NCBI RefSeq assembly: GCF_008973485.1
Contig: NZ_CP031223.1
Coordinates: forward strand, 4,240,001 to 4,304,000
Reading direction: 5' to 3'
Origin: Psychrobacillus glaciei
GTDB taxonomy: Bacteria; Bacillota; Bacilli; Bacillales_A; Planococcaceae
DNA length: 64,000 nucleotides
Shown: positions 45,574 to 53,614 of the stretch, one piece after another
Layout of the letters: every line of letters starts with the position of its first letter
Position numbering within the stretch: the first letter of the stretch is position 1
Notes under the pieces: generated by a model
Told to the model about the DNA's origin: nothing
What the model saw: only the letters and a program-made list of their open reading frames with translations
Databases searched by the model: none
Translations under genes and position numbers: made by a program

Positions 45574-46641
45574 TTACTGCTGGGCATCTTTTTTAAGCTG
45601 TTTACTTCGTAACTGTCCACAAGCTGCATCAATATCCGTACCGTGTTCTTGACGGATCTTACAATTGACGCCATTCTTTTTCAACGTATCATAGAAAGCT
45701 AACACCGATTCCTGCTCACTTCTTTGATATTGACTATGTTCATCCACCGGGTTGTACGGGATTAAGTTTACATACAATCGGTCCTTAATATCACTGAAAA
45801 GTTCAGCAAGTTGTTCCGCTTCCTCTTTATGATCATTTACATCTTTCAGTAAAATATATTCAATCGTAATTCTTCGGTTATTTTTGGCTAAATAATACTT
45901 CAGGGATTCCATTAGCTTTTCAATCGGCATGGCACGATTTATTTTCATAATACGCGTTCTCAGTTCATTATTTGGTGCATGTAGTGAGATCGCTAAGTTT
46001 ACAGGGATTGCCGCATCCGTAAATTCATAAATTTTATTAACAATTCCACTTGTCGAAACAGTAATTCTTCTACCTGCAATCGCAAGTCCCTTGTGGTCTA
46101 TAACAACATTTAAGAAATCTAATAGATTATTGAAGTTATCAAATGGTTCGCCAATTCCCATTACGACAATATGACTTACAAGTTCGTCTTTTTCTAATTG
46201 ATCGAGATGAAGTTGAACATTCATAATCTGTTCGACAATTTCTCCAGCTGATAAATCGCGACTTTTTGCTAATAATCCGCTCGCACAGAAACTGCAGCCA
46301 ATGTTACAGCCTACTTGTGTCGTAACACAAACAGATAACCCATATTTATGTCGCATCATGACCGTCTCGATCAAACTGCCATCCTGTAATTTAAATAAAA
46401 ATTTAACCGTTCCGTCTGCGGCTTCTTGCTTAATGTGTTGTGTTAATGTTTGAATCACAAAGGTATCCGCCAATAATTGAACACATTCCGAATTTACCTC
46501 ATTCATGTCAGAAAAATCCGTTACACGTTTTCTATAAAGTAAATCCCACACTTGTAATGCTCTAGACGGTTTGTGACCATGCGCTAAAAGCCACTCCTTC
46601 AATTGATCTAATGTTAATCCATAAATGGATGGTTTGTTCAT
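45574..46641 (-). CDS. RlmN/Cfr-family radical-SAM 23S rRNA methyltransferase
   Basis: 355 residues. The radical SAM cluster motif is CNIGCSFC (about residues 112-119, CxxxCxxC), preceded by the RlmN-type Cys in SVCVTTQVG, with GEPFDN near 162 for SAM binding and the catalytic mobile-loop Cys in DIDAACGQL near 340. It methylates adenosine in 23S rRNA (A2503) and possibly tRNA. Overall more RlmN- than Cfr-like, but ends with a Lys-rich tail and lies alone between two att-like repeats rather than in the usual rlmN neighbourhood, so an acquired paralogue is likely. A long leader precedes it. The C2 or C8 specificity cannot be told. Confidence 0.88.
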   Translation of the reverse strand: MNKPSIYGLTLDQLKEWLLAHGHKPSRALQVWDLLYRKRVTDFSDMNEVNSECVQLLADTFVIQTLTQHIKQEAADGTVKFLFKLQDGSLIETVMMRHKYGLSVCVTTQVGCNIGCSFCASGLLAKSRDLSAGEIVEQIMNVQLHLDQLEKDELVSHIVVMGIGEPFDNFNNLLDFLNVVIDHKGLAIAGRRITVSTSGIVNKIYEFTDAAIPVNLAISLHAPNNELRTRIMKINRAMPIEKLMESLKYYLAKNNRRITIEYILLKDVNDHKEEAEQLAELFSDIKDRLYVNLIPYNPVDEHSQYQRSEQESVLAFYDTLKKNGVNCKIRQEHGTDIDAACGQLRSKQLKKDAQQ

Positions 46642-46930
46642 AATGTGCCTCTTTCCTTGAGCTTAAAAATCACTTCTATTATTAATATTTATACCGTGAT
46701 AACGGGTAGTATAACTCCCTCGAGCTAGGCTTATTTGTAGCAAGAAGCATAAATGGGAGATCCACAGTCCTTAATAGCCCGATTGGTTAACTTTATGATC
46801 AGGCGCCTCTTTACTAATCTAATCATATTACATATAAGGCTGAAAAAAAACAATTCGAATTGTAATCGCCAAAATTGGGGGCTTTTAGAGAAATTGATAT
46901 ATTCACATTAACTAATAAATCACACTGCAA
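46642..46930 (-). promoter_or_regulatory. Leader region of the RlmN/Cfr-like gene
   Basis: About 220 bases upstream of the gene with hairpin potential (TTATAC...GTATAA; GGGCTATT.../...) and a short frame starting ATGCTTCTTGCTACA that would encode a 22-residue peptide ending in RYKY. Such uORF-plus-hairpin leaders precede many ribosome-protecting genes. The peptide frame has no good ribosome binding site, so this is tentative. I see no other gene here. Confidence 0.35.
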
Positions 46931-46933
46931 ATA

Positions 46934-46980
46934 AAATTAGAGCTACTCTTGTTTAATATTCACAGAGTAGCTCTAATTTA
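46934..46980. terminator. Terminator hairpin upstream of the RlmN/Cfr-like gene
   Basis: AAATTAGAGCTACTCT and AGAGTAGCTCTAATTT, a sixteen-pair perfect stem next to att copy 2, T-rich on both flanks. Confidence 0.8.
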
Positions 46981-46984
46981 TTTA

Positions 46985-47022
46985 TAAACCGCATTTACTT
47001 ATGGTAAGGTTCACCGTGACAG
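46985..47022 (-). repeat. rlmH-3'-end-like att repeat, copy 2
   Basis: Minus strand 46995-47018 encodes HGEPYHK-stop (GGT GAA CCT TAC CAT AAG TAA) followed by ATGCGGTTT, close to the true end of rlmH at 56.2 kb. Confidence 0.75.
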
Positions 47023-47092
47023 TAATAACAGCAAAATTTTATACGAATAGCTCATTACAACTGGATGATTTTGATAAACCGGTACCCGGGAT

Positions 47093-47644
47093 CTACTTTA
47101 ATTCTTTTCCTGCATATTTCTCCAACTCTAGGTACCGATTCTTGTTACGCGCACGTTTCACAATGACACTGAATAAGGAGCGCTGCAACCTAAGTGAAAT
47201 ACCCACAATTAACGTATTTTACATCGATAAAATCAATGCTGTGTGTGCCAATGATTTCGGATTCCCTTTTTTATCCACTAATCTATCTTCAATCAAACCA
47301 TAATGGATACGTACAGATTGTTCAAATTGACTTGGTGGTGTCAAACGTACACGGAACACTACTGACTCATCATGATTATTTGTAAATGTATGTGCTACAC
47401 CTAATGTAACAAGTCGATGGTCGCCTCCATCTAAAATATGTTGCTCTTTCCCTAATGTAACTGTCAGCTTCCCAGAAACAACCTCAAACTTCTCTTCGGA
47501 TTCATCATGCATATGTAAGGGTGTTCCATTTCCTTGAGGTGGAAGAGCCGCTTCTATAGATAGGTATTTCCCATCGGTTTCTTCAGCTGTTTGTAAAAAA
47601 GTGATTTTTTCACTCGTAACCTGATTAACTACAGTACGTTTCAA
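47093..47644 (-). pseudogene. Cupin-domain protein, probably frameshifted near its end
   Basis: The intact part (47219-47644, 141 residues) is a single cupin: GNGTPLHMHDESEEKFEVVSGKLTV (about 38-62) holds His, His and Glu metal ligands, GVAHTFTNNHDE near 82 the late His. It stops at ALILSM. A second minus frame just downstream reads FSVIVKRARNKNRYLELEKYAGKELK before a stop at 47093, which looks like the normal C-terminal tail of such cupins. A frameshift between about 47165 and 47219 is therefore likely. Function unknown. Next to att copy 2. Confidence 0.6.
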
Positions 47645-47870
47645 TTTATAGTCTTCTTTCTAAAAAAACATGTTTCTTCAATACATTTTATTATACTCCT
47701 ATTTGATCCAAAAGGAAGTATTGGATGAATTACCGATTAAAAATTGAAGTTACATATAAATGCTTTATCTCGAGCACAAACTTAAAGTTTTCTTTAAGTT
47801 TGATTAATAAGCTTATCTACCATGATAAAATACAAGGAGTATAATCTATATAAATTATCTTACTCCAGTG
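47645..47870. other. AT-rich gap, no gene seen
   Basis: Contains the ribosome-binding and promoter region of the cupin gene and an inverted pair AAACTTAAAG/CTTTAAGTTT near 47777-47800. Nothing coding. Confidence 0.4.
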
Positions 47871-47899
47871 CGAAAACCCTATAAAATGCGATGGTAAGT

Positions 47900-48140
47900 T
47901 TGTGTTTAACGTTACTACTGAGCATGTCCCTCCCAGCCGCCTACGCTGCAAGCGAGGGTACGAAGTCAGACGTCCACTGGGCATTTGGCGTAGAAACAGC
48001 TGGAGGATTGGATCGGCAAAGGGCTTATTAAAGATTATGAGAATGGCTCATTTAAGCCGGACGGCATGATCACAAAGGCAGAATTCATGGCTCTTGTGAA
48101 CCGATAGTTCGCGTTGAATGACAAGTCAGAAGTGACAATA
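47900..48140 (+). pseudogene. S-layer-homology (SLH) domain protein relic
   Basis: The first part reads LSMSLPAAYAASEGTKSDVHWA, the end of a signal peptide (cleavage AYA) and the start of an SLH domain. A frameshift follows, then KQLEDWIGKGLIKDY, ENGSFKPDGMITKAEFMALVNR, a TAG, and FALNDKSEV. DG-x-ITKAEFMALVNR-F is the classic SLH ending. Base composition is markedly GC-richer than neighbouring DNA and resembles Paenibacillus-like genes. Remains of a surface protein gene, broken by at least one frameshift and one nonsense codon. Confidence 0.7.
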
Positions 48141-48220
48141 AAAATTGAGTGAATTATGGTAATTCTCGTGAAAGATGTTTAAATCATATAAAAATCCTTC
48201 ACGGCAAAGGAGTGAGTCTG

Positions 48221-48376
48221 ATGCTGGTACTTGGAAGAAAACCCGGACAATATATTGTGATCAACGAAAAAATTATTGTAAAAGTAGTTAAAAGTGAAGA
48301 GGGGCACTTACGCTTGGCTATTGAAGCACCAATAGATATCTCTATCGTTCGCGGAGAATTGCTTAATCAAGAATAA
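48221..48376 (+). CDS. csrA: CsrA RNA-binding regulator, short form
   Basis: 51 residues from the ATG at 48221 with AAAGGAGTGA upstream. MLVLGRKPGQYIVINEKI and HLRLAIEAP show the CsrA fold, and the RNA-binding motif ISIVRGELL is at the end. It lacks the usual last 10-20 residues that form the C-terminal helix and, in Bacillus, the FliW contact, so it may be truncated or autonomous. One kb upstream of a second csrA and the flagellin gene. Confidence 0.85.
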   Translation: MLVLGRKPGQYIVINEKIIVKVVKSEEGHLRLAIEAPIDISIVRGELLNQE

Positions 48377-48535
48377 GCACATGTATCTCGGTTTTTAATG
48401 CAAGCTTTCGTTTCGGAACACCTTGGATTCCTGTATTTTTTGAATGAGCCGAGTATAAGATGCTCCACTTGGAATTCGATTAGAACCAGTAAAGCCACAA
48501 TCCAAGCTGGAATCTCCACTTCTCTTCAATCGATT

Positions 48536-48814
48536 TCAGAGACCCTTAATCGTTGAAATGCGCTCCACAATTCGAATGAATAGCGATTGTAGCATAACTG
48601 CGTAATTGAGTTGTATCGGTGCGCCTAGAAATGCCTTCCTCGATACAATTCGTAAGAATGGAGTACTCCCTAATATTTCGAACAGGTAACCGTGGGCCTC
48701 CCTAAGCGGCATTTCTAATAAATTTTCCAAGGAAAACAGGCTTTCCTGTTGAATACTACTATATCTGGAGTCCTTCCTATCTTTTCTCAGGTGTGTATTA
48801 GGTGTACTTAACAC
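48536..48814 (-). pseudogene. Transposase fragment (IS5/IS1182-like N-terminal domain)
   Basis: The minus frame has SIQQESLFSLENLLEMP near the start and LNYAVMLQSLFIRIVERISTIKGL at the end, the pattern of the DUF772-type N-terminal domain of IS5/IS1182-group transposases (short helix, then a Leu-rich stretch, then R-IPTIKDL). The DDE part is absent. It shows that the space between the two csrA genes has been hit by insertion and decay. Confidence 0.5.
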
Positions 48815-49110
48815 TTCGAGATTTGGAGAAGTACTCCTTTTTTCATGCGTAAAAAACTCAAACCTAGTAAGGCTCTCGAATTATGAAACTCCCTCAACTT
48901 CAAAAAAAGATTTCTCCAAAAGGCTAAACGTTTCAAGTAAACTGTCGATACATAAAGTAATCACATATCTGATTACTCATGGACGAGTAAATACGCATGT
49001 AGTTTCAAGGAGGAATACTTGAAACTGATGTCTATTTATTCGTCTTTTTTACTGTTTAATTTTAATTTTTTAACAATTTAATAATTTATAAAATAATTAT
49101 GAGACTTAGG
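48815..49110. other. Gap before the second csrA with possible promoter
   Basis: No gene. TTAACA (about 49067) and AAAATA/TATAAA-rich sequence about 17 bases on may be a promoter for csrA2 and the flagellin gene. A hairpin TAGTTTCAAGGAGGA/...TACTTGAAACT-like pair around 49000-49028 is also visible. Confidence 0.35.
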
Positions 49111-49178
49111 ATGAGCAAATAAGTCGCCGTCATTTCTTCAGGAGGAAGAAGGGCAGCGACCTGTTTGCTCATTTTTTT
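49111..49178 (+). terminator. Leader terminator upstream of the second csrA
   Basis: ATGAGCAAATA-GTCGC and GCGAC-TGTTTGCTCAT pair around a loop that contains AGGAGGAAGAAGG, followed by seven T. It either ends an upstream transcript or attenuates csrA2-flagellin transcription; the GGA-rich loop could bind CsrA. Confidence 0.7.
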
Positions 49179-49214
49179 ATGTACATTTAATAAACCGGAT
49201 AAGGGGATGAGCCA

Positions 49215-49400
49215 ATGCTCGTGTTAGGGAGAAGACCTGGGGAATATGTAATGATTGACAACAACATTATGGTAAAGGTCATTAGAAGCGATGAAGGCCA
49301 TTTACGCTTGGCGATTGAAGCACCGAAGCATATTTCTATTGTTCGTGGAGAGTTATGGGAAGAAAACAATATAGCCTTAGGAATGACAAAAAAGGCCTAG
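49215..49400 (+). CDS. csrA: CsrA RNA-binding translational repressor
   Basis: 61 residues, MLVLGRRPGEYVMIDNN start, HLRLAIEAPKHISIVRGELWEE, then a full-length C-terminal tail. AAGGGGATG gives the ribosome binding site. In B. subtilis CsrA represses flagellin (hag) translation by binding GGA sites in its leader, and FliW relieves it. Here csrA is directly followed by the flagellin gene after 180 bases of GGA-rich leader, but no fliW is visible. Differs from the copy one kb upstream at about 15 positions. Confidence 0.92.
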   Translation: MLVLGRRPGEYVMIDNNIMVKVIRSDEGHLRLAIEAPKHISIVRGELWEENNIALGMTKKA

Positions 49401-49528
49401 GTCTTGGCCCCCACCATTTAAGGACGAGTGGTGAAGTCAAGGAAGATAACAATTTGACTTACAAATCCTTGTTTTGGATTAGCGCGCAATCCATCAATGA
49501 TTTGTTAGTACAGGGTATGCGCTACAAA

Positions 49529-49570
49529 GGATGCAAACGGATAGGCATCCTAAAACACACCACATGGAGG
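49529..49570 (+). promoter_or_regulatory. Probable CsrA-binding sites in the flagellin leader
   Basis: GGATGC and GCATCC (49529-49534, 49545-49550) form a hairpin whose ten-base loop AAACGGATAG presents GGA, the preferred CsrA target; a second GGA lies in the Shine-Dalgarno ATGGAGG (49564-49570). This two-site layout is that of the B. subtilis hag leader. Confidence 0.65.
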
Positions 49571-49579
49571 TAATGAGAA

Positions 49580-52500
49580 ATGAGAATTAATCACAACATC
49601 GCAGCACTTAACACGCACCGTCAGTTGAACAGTGCAACAAGTGCCCAATCTAAATCAATGGAGAAATTGGCTTCAGGTCTTCGTATTAACAAAGCTGGGG
49701 ACGATGCAGCTGGTCTTGCAATCTCTGAGAAAATGCGCGGACAGATTCGTGGGTTAGACCAGGCTTCTAAAAACGCACAAGATGGGATTTCGTTGATCGC
49801 AACTGCTGAAGGTGCATTAAATGAAACGCACGACATTCTTCAACGTATGCGCGAACTAGCTACACAAGCATCAAACGATACAAACACATCAACAGATCGT
49901 GGCGAAATTCAAAAAGAAATGAACCAATTAACATCTGAAATTAACCGTATTGGTAATACAACAGAGTTTAATACGCAAAAACTACTTGATGGTGGAGCAA
50001 AAACAACAAGTACTGGTAAACTAGCAGTTACTACAAATGCATATGAAGTATCTGGTAAAACTGGAATTGATACTTTGGATATTACTGGTGGAGCTGCAAC
50101 AGGCGATATCAGTCTTCTACACGCATCTAAAGACAGCGTAAAAGCAGGAACATTGAAATTTGGAGCGGTAGCTGAAACAACGGCAAGTAAATTAGCTGCA
50201 ACTGCTGGGAAAATCGGATCAGATCTAACTGAAATCACAGCAAGTAATGCAGGCGGTACAGGGGCTATTAATGCTGCCAATCAGACAACTATTGGTAGCG
50301 CTGCTGCTAAGTCAGAATACACTTTTAAAGTGGATGCTCAGTTTGCTGTTGGAAATACAATTTCAATAGGTGGACAGACGTTTACAGCAAAAGCTGTTGG
50401 TGACGCAAATTTGAATGCAAATGAGTTTGAAATTGGTACGGATGTTGATACTGGTGTAGCAAGCTTAGTACTTGCAATTAATAATAATACTAATATCAAC
50501 GCTAATTATACTGCCGCTTCCACAACAGGTACTGTCACTATTACAGCCAACAATAATGTAGACGATTCTGCGGTTGCAGCTGACTACTTTACTAATGTAA
50601 TTAGTACAGGGACGATTTCTGGTAAAGCCCAAACAACTGTGGGTAGCGCTGCTGCTAAGTCAGAATACACTTTTGAAGTGAAAAGTCAGTTTACTGATGG
50701 AGATACAATTACAATAGGTGGACAGACGTTTACGGCAAAAACTGACGACGGAATCACCCCCGCTGGAACAGATGAGTTTTTAATTGGTGCAGATATTGAT
50801 GAAACTGTAACAAACTTAATGGGCGCAATTAATGATAATACTATAATCAAAGCTGATTATGTTGCCACTGTGGGTAGCCCAGCGTGGAATGCTGATTCAA
50901 ATAGTATCACTATTACACAAAAAGTGGCTGGTGATGATTCGGCGCTTGCAGCTGACTTCACTACAAATGTATTAGTTACTAAGGCTTTGACGCAAGTAGG
51001 TCAATATAAATTTGAGATTGCCAATAATTTTGAAGTAGGGCAAAAGATAACGATTGCTGGACAAGATTTTGAAGTAAGAGCTTCAGATGGAGATACTGAT
51101 GGTACTGGATTTGCAGTTGGTGCAGATAAAGATGAAACAGCTGCCAACTTATTAAAAGCTATCAATGCTAGTGGTAAATTTGATGCAGTAAATCAAAGTA
51201 CTGGTACAGATAGCGCTGGTGCTACGGTTACCGGTATTACAGGAACTGGTTTAGAAACAGATTTAGATACGATTATACTACAGGAAAAAACAGCTAGTGG
51301 AGACACAATGGCAAATGTAGTTGGTATTGATGTAACCAACCAATCTGCAGTTGCAGGTGTATATAACTTCGATATCACTGAAAACTTCTCTGCCGGTGAC
51401 TCTATAGAAATTGGTGGAACAAAGTACACAGCAATCGCAGCAGGTGGCACAGCAGGAACTAATGAATTTGTAGCTGGCGCGACTATATCCGATTCAATCG
51501 ACGCTTTAAAAGTTCTAATTGATGCAGAGGGAACTTATACTGCAACTAAAGCAAATTCACCATTCATTAGTAATAATCGAATTGTATTGACAGAAAATAC
51601 AGCTAGTGGAGCAACTACTGGTCCATCACTTAGTGGTACTAATGTCGGCGATATTAAAGGTGTAAATGAATTTAGAATTACAGCTAACCTTGCTGATGGT
51701 GATGTCTTAAAAGTTGGAGCCAACTTATTGTTGGCAGGTGGTAAAAATGCATCGGCTGGACTAACAGGTGATTTTGAAGTAGGCACAACAGCAAGTGATA
51801 CTGCTACAAATATCGCAGCTGCTATCACTGGTGCAGATACTACTAGCTCGCAACATTTGCAAGACTTACAAGCAAAATACACTGTTACAGTAGATAAAGT
51901 AGATACAGCTAAGCTTATCTTTACAGAAAAAAATGCAAGTGGAACGAACCTTAAAACTGCTGATATTGGAATCGGTAAAAACACAGATAATCGCGCTGCT
52001 GGTGCTCCAAGTCCACAATCATATGAAATTACTGCACAAGCACTTGATGTAGGATCAAAAGTGAAAATTGGTAATGCTGAAATTACATTAGCTGGTCAAA
52101 ATGGTACAGCAAAACAAGTTGCTGAAGAATTGAAAAATCAAATTACAAATGCAGATTCTAATAGTTCTGCAGAATTACAAGCCTTAAAAGCAAAATATAA
52201 TGTATCGGTAACTGGTGATAAATTAACATTAGAACAAAAGACTGCTGAAAGCGGTGAAAAACCACTTACTGCAGATTTTAGTACTAGTGCGTCAACAGGC
52301 TTTACTGCTAATTTGCAAATTGGAGCCAACACAAGTCAAAAAATGAGTTTAGGTATCAATGATATGCGCTCATCTGCATTAGATATTGTTGGTGGTGTTA
52401 ATGGCACTATTACGGTAAATGAAAATGGTACTGATTATACAGCTAAATTCACATCTACAAGTAATGTAACAGATGGAACAGCTGGGGAAGCAGCATTGGA

Positions 52501-52795
52501 TATATCTACACATGAAAATGCTACCGCTGCAATCAAAGTTATTAACAATGCGATTGAAAAAGTATCCGCAGAGCGTTCTAAATTAGGTGCATCCCAAAAT
52601 CGTTTAGAACACACAATCAATAACCTAAGTACATCATCTGAAAACCTAACAGCTGCGGAATCTCGTATCCGTGATGTTGATATGGCAAAAGAAATGATGA
52701 CTCAAACGAAGAACTCAATTCTAGCACAAGCAGCACAAGCGATGTTGGCTCAAGCGAACCAACAACCACAAGGAGTTCTACAACTTCTTCGTTAA
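49580..52795 (+). CDS. hag: Giant flagellin with tandem repeats in the variable domain
   Basis: 1071 residues, against about 270-500 for usual flagellins. The N-terminal D0/D1 part (1-140: [38 protein letters not shown]) and the C-terminal part (about 985-1071: [19 protein letters not shown], ending [10 protein letters not shown]) are canonical, so the protein should polymerise. Between them lie about six repeats of roughly 115 residues (starts near 235, 351, 471, 590, 692, 810), each with Y-x-F-x-I...F-x-x-GD-x-I-x-IGG-x-TFTA, like Flagellin_IN motifs. Repeats 1 and 2 are nearly identical at DNA level, so duplication is recent. Exported by the flagellar apparatus; no HExxH protease motif. 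Confidence 0.93.
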   Translation: MRINHNIAALNTHRQLNSATSAQSKSMEKLASGLRINKAGDDAAGLAISEKMRGQIRGLDQASKNAQDGISLIATAEGALNETHDILQRMRELATQASNDTNTSTDRGEIQKEMNQLTSEINRIGNTTEFNTQKLLDGGAKTTSTGKLAVTTNAYEVSGKTGIDTLDITGGAATGDISLLHASKDSVKAGTLKFGAVAETTASKLAATAGKIGSDLTEITASNAGGTGAINAANQTTIGSAAAKSEYTFKVDAQFAVGNTISIGGQTFTAKAVGDANLNANEFEIGTDVDTGVASLVLAINNNTNINANYTAASTTGTVTITANNNVDDSAVAADYFTNVISTGTISGKAQTTVGSAAAKSEYTFEVKSQFTDGDTITIGGQTFTAKTDDGITPAGTDEFLIGADIDETVTNLMGAINDNTIIKADYVATVGSPAWNADSNSITITQKVAGDDSALAADFTTNVLVTKALTQVGQYKFEIANNFEVGQKITIAGQDFEVRASDGDTDGTGFAVGADKDETAANLLKAINASGKFDAVNQSTGTDSAGATVTGITGTGLETDLDTIILQEKTASGDTMANVVGIDVTNQSAVAGVYNFDITENFSAGDSIEIGGTKYTAIAAGGTAGTNEFVAGATISDSIDALKVLIDAEGTYTATKANSPFISNNRIVLTENTASGATTGPSLSGTNVGDIKGVNEFRITANLADGDVLKVGANLLLAGGKNASAGLTGDFEVGTTASDTATNIAAAITGADTTSSQHLQDLQAKYTVTVDKVDTAKLIFTEKNASGTNLKTADIGIGKNTDNRAAGAPSPQSYEITAQALDVGSKVKIGNAEITLAGQNGTAKQVAEELKNQITNADSNSSAELQALKAKYNVSVTGDKLTLEQKTAESGEKPLTADFSTSASTGFTANLQIGANTSQKMSLGINDMRSSALDIVGGVNGTITVNENGTDYTAKFTSTSNVTDGTAGEAALDISTHENATAAIKVINNAIEKVSAERSKLGASQNRLEHTINNLSTSSENLTAAESRIRDVDMAKEMMTQTKNSILAQAAQAMLAQANQQPQGVLQLLR

Positions 52796-52811
52796 TATAA
52801 GAATATTTTAA

Positions 52812-52857
52812 CTGCCCCGCAAATGTTAGACACCAACTAACATTTGCGGGGTGTTTT
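52812..52857 (+). terminator. Terminator after the flagellin gene
   Basis: CCCCGCAAATGTTAG and CTAACATTTGCGGGG are perfect arms with a short loop, then TGTTTTTAT. It also forms the left end of the IS remnant that follows. Confidence 0.9.
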
Positions 52858-52915
52858 TATGTCTAAATATACAGTAGAAGTTAAATTACAAGCGGTGGAA
52901 CGCTATGTTCGCGCT
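52844..52915 (+). mobile_element. IS3-type transposase start, remnant
   Basis: ATG followed by SKYTVEVKLQAVERYV, the usual N-terminus of IS3/IS150-group OrfA proteins, cut off after about 18 residues where GC-richer DNA encoding the response regulator begins. It marks a recombination junction. Confidence 0.55.
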
Positions 52916-53607
52916 TTAAACGAACTTCTGGCAACCAGCATATATCCGGCCCCCCGAATCGTAACGATTCTTTCAGGATTGACAGGGTCAGCCTCGATTT
53001 TTTTACGTAAATTACTAATGTGTACAGCGACCGTTCTCGTATCCTCCAGACTCTCCATCCCCCAGATGAGCTGAAACAACGTATCGGCAGTGACGACACG
53101 ATTAACGTTTTGTGCCATATAGGACAGCAGACTGAACTCTTTTTTCGATAAAAAGATGGGTTCACTACCCATGGTGACGGATTGTGTATAGAAATCCAGT
53201 GTCAAACCCGGTAATTCCAGCAGTTGTTCCCTTCTGCCCGTTGACACCCTACGAAGGTGAGCCTTGATCTTGGCCATGAGTACTCCAGGACTGAACGGCT
53301 TGGTCACATAATCGTCGCCGCCATAGGATAATGCGCTGATTTTCACCTCGTCTTCCTCACAGCTGCTCAGAAACACAATCGGCGCATTCGTGTAGCTACG
53401 TGCGTTCATGCACCAATCTATGCCGTTTTCATTAGCCAGCAGTACATCCAGTACAATCAAATCCGGCTCGAAAGACGCAAGCAGCTCCATGGCTTCTGTT
53501 CCGCTATGACTGTAGGAGGATATGAAACCCTCCCTCTCGCAATACACCTGAACAATTTCGCATATATGGGGATCATCATCGACAATCATAATTTTGTGCG
53601 TGTCCAT
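52903..53607 (-). CDS. OmpR-family response regulator
   Basis: 234 residues. Receiver with DDD at 10-12, phospho-Asp in LIVLDVLLAN near 53 and Lys in VTKPFSPG near 102, then a winged-helix DNA-binding domain (LSKKEFSLLSYMAQN and RTVAVHISNLRKKIE). Follows the kinase gene by seven bases. GC-richer than the rest of the window, like its kinase, so both were probably acquired together. The C-terminal codons (FKART) run into the IS remnant and may not be the original end. No target gene is adjacent. Confidence 0.88.
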   Translation of the reverse strand: MDTHKIMIVDDDPHICEIVQVYCEREGFISSYSHSGTEAMELLASFEPDLIVLDVLLANENGIDWCMNARSYTNAPIVFLSSCEEDEVKISALSYGGDDYVTKPFSPGVLMAKIKAHLRRVSTGRREQLLELPGLTLDFYTQSVTMGSEPIFLSKKEFSLLSYMAQNVNRVVTADTLFQLIWGMESLEDTRTVAVHISNLRKKIEADPVNPERIVTIRGAGYMLVARSSFKART

Positions 53608-53614
53608 TACACCT

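Noticed and set aside
43313-47022. att-like repeats read merely as terminators
   Set aside because: A stem is partly preserved, but copies 2 and 4 pair poorly while all keep the GEPYHK-stop coding text with synonymous changes, so coding ancestry explains more. Kept as an alternative in the finding.
50280-50990. Repeated DNA taken as a CRISPR-like array
   Set aside because: The repeats are in frame within the flagellin gene, about 350 bases long and without regular spacers.
49621-52620. Several minus-strand open frames inside the flagellin gene
   Set aside because: They mirror the repetitive Ala/Thr/Val-rich coding sequence, lack ribosome binding sites and overlap a clearly real gene.
51190-52800. 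Flagellinolysin-type protease in the flagellin variable region
   Set aside because: No HExxH motif is present.
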